Positions 23,370 through 36,061 of a DNA stretch of 64,000 bases are shown here, in pieces. The position numbers and the translations under genes were made by a program. The stretch covers positions 1,488,001-1,552,000 of the forward strand of contig JAIWNF010000001.1 of the NCBI GenBank assembly GCA_025093555.1, read 5' to 3'. The first letter of the stretch is position 1; each line of letters begins with the position of its first letter. Origin of the DNA: Circinella umbellata. Its lineage: Eukaryota > Mucoromycota > Mucoromycetes > Mucorales > Lichtheimiaceae. The notes under the pieces were generated by a model, which did no database searches, had not been told where the DNA came from, and saw nothing but the letters and a program-made list of their open reading frames with translations.

Positions 23370-25865
23370 AATGATGAATATAAATTACATTTTTTTCGTG
23401 CACCAAAACATTGTACTGCAGAACATAGTTGTTCAGCACTCCATTTTCCAGTGATACATCCATCGGCTCGTATAAAGGGTAAACGGGATGATGTTGATAA
23501 TTGACAATTGTAATTATATAATCGAAAATCATTTTCTTTGTCTTCTTCTACCAATGCCCATGAGTCCAATGATGCTGAAAGTCGTTTGAATAAATTCATA
23601 GATTCTACTTTTTCTGAAAGAAAACAATGGGTAGGATAAAGTGGATGAGGTCGTATCATCATGGGTAGAGACGATGATTGCTGTTGCTGTTTTTGATGAA
23701 CTACATTATCGTTGGGTATAGATTCTCGATTTATATTACCCAAGGAGCTTGTACTACTTGATGAATCCACTGTGGTTTCAAATAATGGTGATGGAGAATA
23801 AGTTGTATCTTGTTCAGCAAATGTAATACGTTTTTTTAATGTCCCATTTGTAGTTATATCATTTGATCTTTGTGAGAAAAAAGTGGACGGTAATTTCGAT
23901 TGTTGTTGTATTAAATTGGAAGGGTATCGATCGGTATTACTACTTTTTTTAACAATAACAACCCAATACATTAATTTTTTTTAAAATATAACACTTATTT
24001 AATACAGAGAGAGATGTAAGTACGATACGTTACTAATTACTTCTTGCTGATACAGTTGAATTATTATTTGCTAATAAAGAAGGTCGTCGTGTTGATTGAA
24101 ATCTTGGTGTCATAGTGTTAGTACTTGCATTACTCACAGAAGCAAAAGGGGTTGAAGAACCACTATTTGCAGCACCCGATGAAGATATAGTAGCAGCATG
24201 AAGCGTATTCACGGTATTAGACCGAATTTTTTGAACACGCATTCTTTCTGCTTTCTTTTGTAAATAGTCATTGACTAATGCAATAGCGAGAGGTCGTCTT
24301 GCTAATGATTTTTTGGCAAACCCAGGAACCCAGCCTTTCATATTTTCCTGAATGATATATATGACACGTGTCGCTGGTGTAGTACCATGATGAATTGGTT
24401 GTAAAACCCAACCTTGCAACTATCCACATATTATTATTATCAATTGTGTTTTTTTTGGACCATTTACTTTTTTTTTTTTTTTTTTTTCAAAATGTGGAAG
24501 GGTGAGGGGGGGATAAGGATAAGTATGCCATTAAAAAATATTGTTGTTGGAAGACCAAAGAAAACAAAAAAAAAAGGGAGAAAAAGGTTAAGAAAAAGAA
24601 TGGAATGTAATTACCTTAATTTGAGCTCGAACTCTTCCTTGAATTCGTGGTACACGAGGTGTTTCAACACTTGTACATGCAAAGAAAATAGCACCTTCTT
24701 GAGTACATTCAATCTTTTCAACTAATGCCATATCTCGTGGTCGATTAATACTATTCGCACAAATACTTTTATATTGTTTTCATTGCATTAAAAAAAAAAA
24801 GGTAGGAGATTCAATTATTTTGACATGAAATAACGAAGGGGGGGGGAGGAGTGGGTTTTTTATTTTGTGGCACCACGATATTTTCATCCATCAGATTCTA
24901 CCCCCCCACGTTTTTTTTTTAAAAAAAAGTATAATTCACATCATGTCACTTATAAAAAATGGCTTCTTTTCTTTACCTTGATGTTGGATTTGATTTAGCT
25001 ACTTCATATGTTAAAGAAGTAGTTTCATTTAAATTTTCAACTAAATTACCATCATCATATCTAAAAAATACCCGAAGAAAAAAAGATTTATTAGTCCCAT
25101 TCTTATTAAAATACGTAAAAATAAAAATTGGGAAAATATTTACTGTTCATCCCATAATTTACGCATGCCAATAACATAAAATACAGATTGAGGTGAAAAA
25201 CCATAAATAATGGATTCACCTTTAAAAATAGGTGTTTTATCAGCTTTGTGAATGCCACCATTCTTCATATAAACTATAACACCACTTTTTTTATGTTTTA
25301 ATGTCTTTTTCCATCCTCCATTACTTTCTCTTCCATTCAAATTATTATTATAATCATCTTCCCAAATAATTTGTTTTAATGATGATAAAGCAGATTCTGC
25401 TTGATGAATATGATAAGCTGTTGAAGTTAATAATGGATCCACAAATCCTGAAGATGTATGTGGCATGGAAGCTAATGATGGCATAATTGTCGAATTATAA
25501 GGTTGTTGTTGTTGTTGTTGCTGTTGACGATTATCATTATTATTAGTATCACCCTGATCATGATAATGATGCGTATTGTTTTGTATAGAATTATTATTAT
25601 TATTCCAACATGATGAGGTTGGAATATTTATAGGATGATTGGCATCATATTCTTCATCATCACTAAATAAAGCTTCAAATTTATTATTACTAATAGCTGA
25701 TTTCGAAGAACGATGAGTTGAAAGTGGATCTTCCCATTCGACCATGGCAAGATCGGGTCGTCGTTTTTGTTGTTGTTGTTGTTGTTGCTGTTGTTCTTTT
25801 TGACCAAGTGAAGAAGAATGGGAAGAAATAGTTGTTATTGCCGCAGCTGTTGTTGCTGTATTCAT
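21679..25865 (-). CDS. tandem START-domain protein with C-terminal membrane anchor; complement(join(21679..21804,21892..23225,23389..23942,24034..24419,24615..24750,24977..25060,25144..25865))
   Basis: Seven exons join in frame to a 1113-residue product. An Asn/Gln-rich N-terminus precedes START domain 1 (about 150-400), with FYVIGMRKLWDEQYDDGNLV, EKIECTQEGAIFFACTSVET and ENMKGWVPGFAKKSLARRPL. A low-complexity linker leads to START domain 2 (about 545-815), with ADGCITGKWSAEQL, GARKKWDDYFEEGEIIDRFS, RRVAGKVTFEDFNND and HLSRYPMGIQVTLTPSHG. A long Ser/Pro/Thr linker ends in a hydrophobic helix (QQLAVVLLAMVLSYYMG) near residues 1082-1098. START domains bind sterols or phospholipids in a deep pocket. 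With a tail anchor, the protein probably moves or senses lipid at a membrane. The exon 4/5 join uses GTAACG, and its acceptor could be either of two AGs three bases apart. If that splice is wrong, two adjacent genes remain possible. Confidence 0.8.
23226..23388 (-). repeat. intron of the START gene with a (TAC)n microsatellite
   Basis: The plus strand carries about 17 tandem GTA triplets at about 23319-23369. On the transcript this is an ACT/TAC repeat inside an intron bounded by GTAATT and TGTAG. In the retained frame it would encode a Thr run followed by a stop, so retention would truncate the protein inside START domain 2. Confidence 0.8.
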
Positions 25866-28305
25866 TTGGTTTATTTTTCACGTTTTTTTTTTAACTCAAG
25901 TCCGGTCTTCCAACAAACTCCCTTATTTAGTTTATAGATATGGAATTTTACAGAGAGAGAGAGAGAGAGAGAGACAAATTGTATCAAGTGATACAAAATT
26001 TGTATTTTAGTTACGTATAAAAAATAAGAAAATTCAATCAAAAAGAAAAAAAAAAGGTTTAAAGTAGGAGAAAGGGGAGTTGGGAGGGAAAGAAGACCAA
26101 GTTTCGTAAAAAAAAAAAAAAAGCGTAGCACTTTTTTTCAATTATAATATTATAAACGTTTAATTTTGAAAGAAAGCGTATCATTTTTTTATATTTTTTA
26201 TGAACCAGTTAACAAGAATGATTGTAGTACAATAAAATAACGGTTATTTTTTGTTTCCCGTTTTGTTTTAAATTCTGTGATTCTTAATAGATTTTGGTTA
26301 GTATAGTGTTTTATTATCTTATAATAAACTGTCAGATATAACATACATAACCTTTTTCAACACATTAAAAGATCATCCTTATCGTTGTTCATTTATTATG
26401 TGTCTAATATGCATGCCATTGAAAGTTACGTGTAACAACGTTAATCACTCCTGACATTGACGATGCAACAGGGGAAAGTAAAGAAAAAAAAAAAAGAAAG
26501 GAGTAAAGTAAAACGATACGTAGAAAAGAAGAGAGGGAAAAAAAAAGGTAAAACAGCCACTCAAAACCATATTTATTACTTTTTTTTTCTGTATAGAAAA
26601 TAAGTTTTTATAGATGTAACGTTCCTTTATTCTTTCATTGAAGCAGAAATATAAACCATTTAATATTAACCCACTCAATAACAATAAATAATGAATAATT
26701 CATTTTTAAATTTAACTATTTTATATATATGATTATGCTGCAAAGTGAATAATATAGAAACTAAAACAAGTATTATTATGCTTCAAGTTAATAGGGGGGG
26801 GGAATAGGATTTGTACGTGAAAATAAATAAATAAATAAATAAATAGTTAATCAAAGAAGGAGAAAAAAAGTTCTATCATATATTATTATCAACCTTTTTT
26901 ATTTGAAGAGAAAATAAAGATACTCCTTCTCTTATTGTTTTTTTTTTCTAAATACTTCAAAATAGATTGATGGATACTATTATTATCTAGAAGCAAAGAA
27001 TGGGGAGAAGACTTTTCTTTAGGCCAAAGACTCCCCTCTTTTTTACATGTCATTTTTTGTTTTGTTTTCGTTTTGTGATATAAAACATGAAGAAGGTTGT
27101 GATGTCATTGACGATAAAATAATAATAAATCATTGTCATGGTAACAATAACAACAACAATGGGTCGTCAACTTTAAAATAACATGAGACGTGTTTCCATG
27201 AAAGCAATAATTATACTATATAATATTCAAATATATATATATTATATTACTACTACTTCTCATCAATGTTTCATCTCGTTGCCACCGAAATATAATATAC
27301 ATTCTATATTTTTCACTTACACACATTAACAAATTATTCACTTCTAGTATGAAGTGGCGTAAATAAGAAGAATAATAAGAATAGTAAAACATGAAGTTAA
27401 AATTAATTTGCTCAATAATGTAATATAAAAAAAGACAAGAATTTATTCTATTATAATGTTATATATTAGAAAAAAGGGTTATATTATTTATTATTATTAT
27501 TATTATTGTTATTGAAATCGCGAGATCATATATATTAAGTACATTGCATGATTGTTTTGAATAGTAATAATAAGTTTTTTTCTTCTTCTAATTGATCTTG
27601 TTTTTGTGACTATCTCGGGAAGAAAATGGTATCTCGGAATGATATAACCGAGAAAGAGAAAAAAAAATCCTTTTAATGTCTATATATAAAAAGAAAAATG
27701 GGAGTGGAGGAGAAAGGGCCAATGAGAAAGTAAAAATAAAGTGTGGGTCTATAATAAGTGTGAGAGGGAAGGAAAGGGGTTACAAGAATCTGACAAGCGA
27801 CGATCATTTGCCCATAGAAAATGAAGTTTTCCGACACTTTTTTTTTTTTTTTTAAAAAAAAAAACTTCTAACATGGAATGCAAATAACAATAAACACTGT
27901 AACATGAAAGACGGTTGCAGATTATTTTGGCGTTAAATACTAATAAAGAAAGAAAGAAAAGTTAAGGAGAGAAAGAGAAAATCTGAATCAAATTGTTTCC
28001 ATTGTTTATATAATTCTAAAAGAAATAATAGAAAAAAAGAAACTAATCTATTTAGACTTCGACACATGGGGTCACCTGAGACCAATGTGCCCAATTCTTT
28101 TTTTATTCTGTTTTGTTTATATATATTTATATAACATAATAAGAGATTTAACCCAGACATTGTGTCTATGAGACCAACAATAACAACGAAATAATATAAA
28201 AAAGATCTATTTTTTTTTTTATCATTCTTCTTCTTAACAAAACTTCACATTTTATCTCATTTTCCCTTTTTTTCTTACAATTACAACATACTAATTATTG
28301 TCATC
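25866..28305. other. 2.4-kb divergent intergenic region
   Basis: Lies between the start of the START gene (minus) and the MYND gene (plus). It is rich in simple sequence: (GA)n near 25955-25975, (AAAT)n near 26824-26845, and a T16/A10 inverted run near 27838-27864. It should contain both promoters. No gene is supported in it. Confidence 0.5.
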
Positions 28306-29109
28306 ATGCCATCCATATTATTTTGGAATAATAATAACACTACTACCATTCGTACTACCACTACTTCTTCTTCATCAAAAGATAAACTTTCAAACTTCTT
28401 TTCATCTTTTAATAATAATAATAATAATAATCATAACAAAGTTTTATTACAAAAGCAAGAAAAATCAAAATCAAATCAAGTTAACAATTTATTAAACAAG
28501 AATATTCCATTGTTACTTGAACAACCCGATCATATCAAGATTCAATGTGATTATACATTATTTCAAACTGTTTTATCGAATCAAGAGAATGATGACTTAT
28601 TATGGCGTCTTGCTAAAAGATTGAAACAACAAGAAGATATTGAAGAACCTTCTTTTGTGAATGAACAACAACCATTACCTCATTGTCAAGCTATTTGTTA
28701 TCGTCGTGCTATTCGGATTTTGATCTATTACTTTCGTGCTCAGCATTATCATCCAAAATATTACAAGAAATGTATTCAAGTTCCAGAACCTTGTTCATGT
28801 TGTCCATCGGATGTTCAAGAAACTATATCTGAAATTCAACATTCCGCTACAAATAAATCTATTGATACTAGTACTACTGCTACTACTTCTAACAAATTCT
28901 TGACTACATCAAGTAGAACCATGTCAGTTAGTAGTTATAGTACTAATAGTAGTTATGCTTCCTCCACATCTTCTAATTGTAGTCATTGTGGAATTGAAAA
29001 ACGTGCTATGCCAGTATGTGCTCGTTGTAAATCTCAAACTTATTGTAGTAACAAATGTCGTATGGCTCATCAACCTATTCATCAACGAGAATGTAATAAT
29101 GGCCAATGA
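28306..29109 (+). CDS. MYND-type zinc-finger protein
   Basis: A single-exon ORF of 267 residues. The C-terminus is a complete MYND finger: CSHCGIEKRAMPVCARCKS then QTYCSNKCRMAHQPIHQREC. The ligands are Cys225, Cys228, Cys238, Cys241, Cys247, Cys251, His259 and Cys263, spaced as in the family. The N-terminus has Thr/Ser and Asn runs. The middle holds a conserved-looking Cys cluster (QVPEPCSCCPSD) and a Tyr/Arg-rich helix (CYRRAIRILIYYFRAQHYH). MYND fingers bind proline-rich peptides and recruit partner proteins, often in transcription. No SET domain is present, so it is an adaptor and not a SMYD methyltransferase. Upstream in-frame ATGs are absent, and an AT-rich leader precedes the start. Confidence 0.85.
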   Translation: MPSILFWNNNNTTTIRTTTTSSSSKDKLSNFFSSFNNNNNNNHNKVLLQKQEKSKSNQVNNLLNKNIPLLLEQPDHIKIQCDYTLFQTVLSNQENDDLLWRLAKRLKQQEDIEEPSFVNEQQPLPHCQAICYRRAIRILIYYFRAQHYHPKYYKKCIQVPEPCSCCPSDVQETISEIQHSATNKSIDTSTTATTSNKFLTTSSRTMSVSSYSTNSSYASSTSSNCSHCGIEKRAMPVCARCKSQTYCSNKCRMAHQPIHQRECNNGQ

Positions 29110-29467
29110 ATAGCATCACGTTGATTTTCTTTTTTATTTTTTGTTTGTTTGTATAAATATTATGTATGTTTGTAATATTGTTTCTTTCTTTTTTCTTTCT
29201 TTGTTTATATATAACATACATGTAAAACAACAATAACCCAACTTGCACACTTTTTTTTTTTTTGTATCATTCCGTCTTATCATGGAGAATAATGTCCTGT
29301 CTTTATTATTATTATTATTATTATTATATTGCCATGTTATAACATTTATGACAGTGAATGTATATCATAGATTGTATTATCCCTCTTTTATTATACTTTA
29401 TTCTCATTTAAATATACCAAAATAAAGATAAACATGATTTATAATAATTTGAATGAATGATGAAACC

Positions 29468-29498
<31 letters not shown>

Positions 29499-29564
29499 CT
29501 CTACTACTTTTTTTTTTTTTGTTTGTTGTTTATATTATTTTTTTAATCAATTTGTAACTGTTTA
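29110..29564. other. convergent 3' intergenic region
   Basis: Region between the MYND and PET127 stop codons. It contains two (ATT)n runs near 29305-29328 and 29471-29498. The chance ORF here is low complexity. Confidence 0.5.
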
Positions 29565-32238
29565 TTATTTATCGTCTTTTTCAAATTTTAAACCACGTTC
29601 ACTTATCGATTTGAAGATTTTAACAAAAGAGGTTTGTAGTTTTCCTTCTCTATTATATACTTGATCTTGTCTTTTACGCATTCCGTGATACATTCTATCG
29701 GCAACTTCGGGACTAACATCACTTTCTTGCAATTTATAACTAAGTTTCCAATTATCCGTCCGCTTCTTCAAAGAAATAGGTTCATTGTGACTGATTAATT
29801 CACCATTAACAAATGAACGGGTCGTTAAGCTATAAAGTGTCATGGGTCGATTAGGTCGATACGTGGGTTCCGTTTCATACAATAAATTATCTGCTGTTTT
29901 GAAAAATTCTTCATCTTCTTTTATTTCTTCTTCTTCATCTTTTATTAATATTTCATCCTCATCTTCCATAGCGTCATTATCATTTTCTTGTAAAAATGAT
30001 GTTTCTTCTTCACCATGACTAGGTAACGGTTCAACAAAGATACGCATGGATGTTCCTGGAGCTGAATCAAGTGATAGCTTTAATGACTATAATAATAAAA
30101 CAACCAGAATGTTTAGTATATGTAAATCTCTCTTAAATGTAATGGGGTAAAAAGAAAACGGTAAATATACCTTGTTTGGATATTTTTCTGTGGCTTTATC
30201 CAATATACTTTCAAACATGACAAGTACATTACGAAAAGATTCATTCGCCATATGGCTTGAACCAAATAATCGAACATCCATTTCTTCTCTTGAAATATAT
30301 TGAAATCCAAAGATTTTTCGAGTATTGTGATAAGCAACAAAGATACCATCCATGTGACCAATTCGCACTTGAAAACTATATTTTAAAAAGGCAGATCTCA
30401 ACATGTCAAAATATTCTCTTTCAAATGATTCATATAATCCATGGGATCGTCGAAGTGAATAACCTAAATAATCCTATTTTAAAAAATAAATAATAAGAAG
30501 ATTTAATATTGAATGATATGTGTGTGCTGTGTATATTATATTACCTTATAGTTATTCATATCTAATCGAATGGGAACAGCAGCACGTGTTTTTAAATCAA
30601 ATGTTTTTCTTGGTAATCTTGGATCTTGACAATCTAATTGTGATCGTAAAAGAAAATGACCAATCTATATATGATATCCTATATCAATATCTATTTCATT
30701 TATTATTATTATTATTATTATATTTATCATATATAACTTACTTTTCCATAGGCATATGTTTCAGGTTGATTACGTTCTGCTTCAGATATAGGAGATTCTG
30801 CATTTTTAAGATATCGTTCATACTCATTAGGTTCTAATGTCAATACCTTTTCCATGGATTTACCCTTTTTTTTTTTTTTTCAAAAACATAATAATGATTG
30901 ATAATTGATATTAATACATTCATGATATTGATATATGGGATAGTCTTTTTTTTAAAATTATTTTCTTTACCAAGATGGATAAAATAGTATCTTGAACATC
31001 ATTACTTTTATAAGCATCAACAGCATAAACACCATCTCTCCACATTAAATTAATTGAAGCAGGTGCTTTTGTACCTCTAGTAAATTTATTACCCTATAAA
31101 CAAATTATTTTAGTTATTATCAAAGATCCCCAACTAAAATAATAAAGAGAGAGAGAGAATAAATATACATTACCATAGGACCAAATTTATCTGAAAAAAT
31201 AGAAGTATCCACAGGTCTTGATTGTGAAATTAAAAAATAAAGTTGAGATAACACACCAGAAACAGATGAGGTTGATCCAATATAACGTGTATCATGTTCT
31301 CTTGCCATATCTAATAAATTCTATATATAAAAATTGTTAAGTTGAAAGTTTTTATATGTTAAAAAATTGTAAATATGTATTACCGTATCTCTAGATGATG
31401 TGGTATAAGGTGTTAATGTATTATAATCAAAATCGTGAGGTTGTGTAATATATTCTAAAGCAGTTGGAAAATTAAGTCTTTGAGTTCTAGGATCTCTTAA
31501 ATAATGAACTCCTGGACTACAAGAAAAAAAAAAAAGGACAGTTTAGTATTTCCATCTTTTTCTTATCTTTTTTTTTTAAAGATAAAAAGAACAAACTTAC
31601 TTGAAAAGGACTCGATCTAATCCATGGGCTAATTTAGCTACTTCTGGTTGATCAGGACTTTTGATTTCTAAAAAAAAAAAAGAGAAAAATTATTAAGTGC
31701 ATTGTCTTTTTTTATTTAAAAAAAAAGAAAAGAGGGGGAATTTACTTACTCTGATATTTTATTTTAGGATCAATTTTTTGCCATTTTCCTCCAACTGAAA
31801 TAGGTAAAATAGGTTTTCTTTCCTTTCTAACTTCACTTTTTGATATAATGACTACATTTTCTTGATCATTTATAAATGGAGGTAGTGATGATTTTGATTC
31901 TGAACTCGAATCTTTTTGTTCAAGTTCCTTTTTCTGTTCCCATAAGAAGTCGTTTAAATGAGTATCCGTGAGTCTCTTTATCAGGGGAAGCAGGGTGTGT
32001 GTTTAATGTAAATTACCTTTCTTGCTATAAAGTTTTTGAAACTTAATGTAGTTGTTTGATTCTCTTGTTCCGGCTGTTCTTGTACCTGGTCTTGTACCTG
32101 GTCTTCTTGTTTTAGTTGTTCTTCAACAAGGTTCAATCGATTAGGAGTAGCTGTTACATAATAAGACGATCGGGGTCGTAATAAAGCAATCCGACAATAG
32201 TCATGTATTTTTACTTTGGATCGTGAATGAGCCAGCAT
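29565..32238 (-). CDS. PET127: Pet127-like mitochondrial RNA-processing protein; complement(join(29565..30086,30171..30473,30545..30664,30742..30864,30971..31093,31174..31320,31384..31516,31601..31667,31750..31975,32017..32238))
   Basis: Ten exons join in frame to 661 residues. The N-terminus (MLAHSRSKVKIHDYCRIALL) is basic and hydroxylated without acids for over 20 residues, fitting a mitochondrial presequence. Family landmarks follow: GLDRVLFNPGVHYLRDPRTQ, NFPTALEYITQPHDFDYNTL, TSSVSGVLSQLYFLISQSRP, GNKFTRGTKAPASINLMWRD, GVYAVDAYKSNDVQDTIL, KIGHFLLRSQLDCQDPRLP, RIGHMDGIFVAYHNT. An acidic linker precedes the conserved C-terminal helical part. In yeast, Pet127 is membrane-associated and needed for 5' processing and turnover of mitochondrial transcripts. 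It lies divergent from GUA1 and convergent with the MYND gene. An upstream in-frame ATG would add a low-complexity Phe/Lys leader, so 32238 is preferred. Confidence 0.88.
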
Positions 32239-33665
32239 TTCTATAGAACCGTTTTTTTTTTTAAAAAAAAAAAGGAAAAAAGATCGAGAAAAAAAAAAAG
32301 TGGAGATCAAAAGAGGCCTTTTTTTGACACAATGAAATTGATTGTTGGAAGCGGTATCTGTTATGCAATTGTTGTCTAAACCCCCCTTGCGGCACACACA
32401 CTCCGGGAAGGTTGAGTTCCAGCGGTTGAATTGATTTAGCCCTATTGATTCTCAACCAATGAGGCTTTTAGCTCCCAAACACATCCGTTAGCTCACTTTA
32501 AGAAGAATTGATCCAAATTTAAAGATAACTATCTCCATGACTAGCTATTGACTTATTATCTCATCAGTAATAACTTTTATATACTTGGGAAAGCTATTTA
32601 TGATAATCATTTATTCAATCATTCCAAGCTTCAAGGTACTTGACTAAGTAGGCTTGGTATTATTGATTGTTCTCGATAAACGAATAAAATATATATACAG
32701 CATATGTAAAATAAAGTCTTAATTGCAGTATTATCTAAGCTCTTATAAACTATTTTAATTTCCCTTATTTTTATATTTATAATTATACCTGCTGACTCAC
32801 TTGAATGTTATAACCTTCTTTAAAGTAGGGTTTCATTAAAGAAGAAGCTCACCCAAAGGTATGGCTCTGCTACTCGTGGCATGTGATCTATTGTATGATG
32901 TTAGCACTTATTCAAATGAAATAATATCAGCTACCATGCTGCGTGTTCTTCAAGCGTAGATCAATAGGATCTTTTTTTTTTTTACAAGACCCGACATTTG
33001 GGGGGGGGGGCTTCGAGATTAAAAGAAGTAGCAGCTCTTATAATTTTATGCATAAAGCAGATGAATGTAATAATGTAGTGTTCTTTTCCGTCAATCTATA
33101 GTTTATCAGCAGATAGTATAATACTCAAAATCAAACAAATTTTGATGTGCTGCCTGCGAATCCGAACCTTTTGAAAAATAGAAAACACTGTGTTTTTTTT
33201 TGGCTGTAAAAAAATATTATTATCTCCTATCAAGTTATTTTTGTTAAAATGTCAAAAATTGATGTTCCTGTTTGTCTCGTGTATATTTGTTTCTCGCCCT
33301 GTTGGTTCTTTTCATGACTACTCTACACTCATTATTGCTATCATAGTATCGTTCAATATATATATATATATATAAAGCAAGAACAAGGTAAGGTAACTTT
33401 AAAAACACTATTCAAGGTAGAGAAGTCAATTGATTGGGTTTTATGAAAAGAAAAATTTTTTTTTCTGCATAAAAAAAATCTTTTTCCAAGTACTCGCCAC
33501 TCAAAAAAAAACTGATTCAAAAATGGTAACTTTTTTGTCGTGACAGCTTTTTTTTTTTTTTTCCATCGAACCGACTTTTTTTTCAAAGCCGAAACTTTTT
33601 TTTTTTTTTTTTTTCTTTGGTATACTTCATTTCCCTCCCTCCAACCAATCTAAAAAAAAATAATA
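32239..33665. other. divergent promoter region of PET127 and GUA1
   Basis: 1.4 kb without a supported gene. It contains a G-run at 33000-33010, a short (TA)n at about 33357-33374, and several T-runs just upstream of the GUA1 start, as often seen in fungal housekeeping promoters. Confidence 0.5.
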
Positions 33666-35462
33666 ATGTCGACAACACAAGACAAGGTCACTCAAGTGAA
33701 TCAACTTTACGATACTGTCCTTATTTTGGACTTTGGATCTCAATATTCTCATTTAATTACTCGACGTATTCGTGAATTAGGTGTTTATTGTGAATTGTTA
33801 CCATGTACTCAAAAAATGGCTGATCTTCACTTTAAACCCAAGGGTGTTATTTTATCGGGTTCCCCTTATTCTGTTTATGATAAAGATGCTCCACGTGTAG
33901 ACCCTGCTGTCTTTGATGCTGGTGTACCTATTCTTGGTATTTGTTATGGTCTTCAAGAAATGACAACCTATATGGGTGGTTCCGTTATTGCTTGTGATCA
34001 TCGTGAATATGGCCATGCTATGCTTTCTGTTGCTAAACATCCTGATCATCCTTTTATTGATAAGCTTTTTGAAGGTTTATCTGGTGATATTCAGGTAATT
34101 TATATACATTAGATATGCGGAGTCTTTTTTTATTGTGGGAAAAAGAAAAAATATACATGGTATATTGATATATATTTTTTTTGGATGGGATAATTAGGTT
34201 TGGATGAGTCACGGTGATCAAGTTTCTGCTGCTGCTCCTGGCTTTACTGTCATTGCTAACACACGTACTGCTCCTTATGCTGCTGTTGCTCACACTGAAA
34301 AACCATTCTTTGGTATTCAATTCCATCCTGAAGTCACTCACACTGTTGATGGTCAAGCTCTTTTAAAGAACTTTGTTATTAACATTTGTGAATGTGCTAC
34401 TTCATGGTCCATGGATTCCTTTGTTGATAAGGAAATTGAACGTATCCGTAACATTGTAGGTCCTACTGGTCGTGTTGTTGGTGCTGTTTCTGGTGGTGTT
34501 GATTCTTCTGTTGCTGCCAAATTGATGCATGAAGCTATTGGTGATCGTTTCCATGCTATCTTGGTAGATAATGGTGTCATGCGTTTGAATGAATGTGAAA
34601 ATGTCAAGAAAATGTTGGGTGAAAAGATGGGTATTAACATCAAGGTCAGCGATGCTGCTGATTTATTCTTGGGTCGTTTAAAGGGTGTCACTGATCCTGA
34701 ACGCAAACGTAAAATCATTGGCAATACCTTTATTGAAGTCTTTGAAGCCGAAGCTGCTTTGATTGATAAGGAATGTGGTGGTAATATTGAATATTTACTT
34801 CAAGGTACTCTTTATCCTGATGTTATTGAATCCATTTCTTTCAAGGGTCCAAGTGCTACTATCAAGACCCATCACAATGTGGGTGGTTTGCTTGAAGATA
34901 TGAAGCTTAAATTGATTGAACCTCTTCGTGAATTGTTCAAGGATGAAGTCCGTGCTCTTGGTAAAATTCTTGGTTTGGATGATGAATTGGTCTGGCGTCA
35001 TCCTTTCCCTGGTCCAGGTATTGCTATCCGTGTTCTCGGTGAAGTAACCAAGGAACAAGTTGAAATTGCTCGATTGGCCGATAATATTTATATTGAAGAA
35101 ATCAAAAAGAATGGTTTCTATCGTCAAATCTCTCAAGCTTATGCTGCTTTGTTACCTGTCAAGGCTGTAGGTGTTATGGGTGACAAACGTACTTATGAAC
35201 AAGTCATTGCTCTTCGTGCTGTTGAAACCAAGGATTTCATGACTGCTGATATTTGCTCTGGTGCTGAATGGTTCATGTGTTTGAAACGTATCAGTTCAAG
35301 AATTATTAATGAAGTCAAGGGTGTTAATCGTGTCGTTTATGATATTAGCTCCAAGCCTCCAGCTACCGTAAGTTTTATTATATTTATTATATAAATTATA
35401 GTATATCAAAAAGCCAACTAACTCACTAATTTCTTGAATCTATTTAGATCGAATGGGAATAA
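33666..35462 (+). CDS. GUA1: GMP synthase (glutamine-hydrolysing), join(33666..34094,34198..35367,35448..35462)
   Basis: Three exons give 537 residues, close to the yeast enzyme. It converts XMP plus glutamine and ATP to GMP, the last step of guanine nucleotide synthesis, in the cytosol. The N-terminal class I glutamine amidotransferase has the nucleophile in GICYGLQ (Cys93) and FHPE (His186, Glu188) completing the triad. The ATP-pyrophosphatase domain has the P-loop SGGVDSS (241-247). The C-terminal dimerisation domain has [16 protein letters not shown] and ends in PPATIEWE. The last exon is a 15-base microexon coding only IEWE plus stop. All catalytic residues are present. Codons are T-ending and more biased than in neighbouring genes, which fits high expression. 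Confidence 0.97.
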
Positions 35463-35590
35463 ATTTTAAAACAATTAAAAAAAAGCTCTTCAAAATATAC
35501 ACACACATTAACAAACTCTTAGAATGATAATAATTTCACTATTGTAGTAGTTCAGCATATTATATATATACTTCATTTTTTTCATATAGC

Positions 35591-35625
<35 letters not shown>

Positions 35626-36061
35626 GTCTTTTTATTTATCTTATATTAAAAAATAATAACATGAATGATAGTGATATATTCTTTTAATAATAATAATAAT
35701 TTTGACTCATTTTAGATAATCATTCTCAATATTATTACTTATATTTATTATTAATGTATATATATTTATGTAAAATAGTATGCAAACAAAACAAAAGGGT
35801 TAATGTTGTTATATTATGTATAAAAAAAAAGAAGAAAAATGGGAACTTGATGTGATTACAAGGAATGTACAATGTGGGTTTTTGTTAAGTTGTTGTTGAG
35901 GGAGGTGAAAGGATATATAGAACAAAGAAATGAGGGGGATAAAGAAAAAAAAAAGAAAGATAAACTTATATGTTTGTATGTATAATGTGTGTTATGTATG
36001 CTTGTTTGTTTTTTGTGATGTAGTTGTATATATATGCAAAATTATCTTTTAAGAAAGAGCT
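35463..36061. other. convergent 3' intergenic region
   Basis: Holds the 3' ends of GUA1 and the DUF1752 gene, with a (CT)n run at about 35593-35622. No other feature. Confidence 0.5.

Noticed and set aside
23943..24033. A boundary between two separate START genes at about 24.0 kb
   Set aside because: A 91-base GTAACG...AG intron joins the frames cleanly and there is no room for a promoter or terminator. One gene is preferred, though transcript data would settle it.
33000..33010. G-run as a G-quadruplex
   Set aside because: It is a single run of about 11 G without the four separated runs needed for a typical intramolecular quadruplex.
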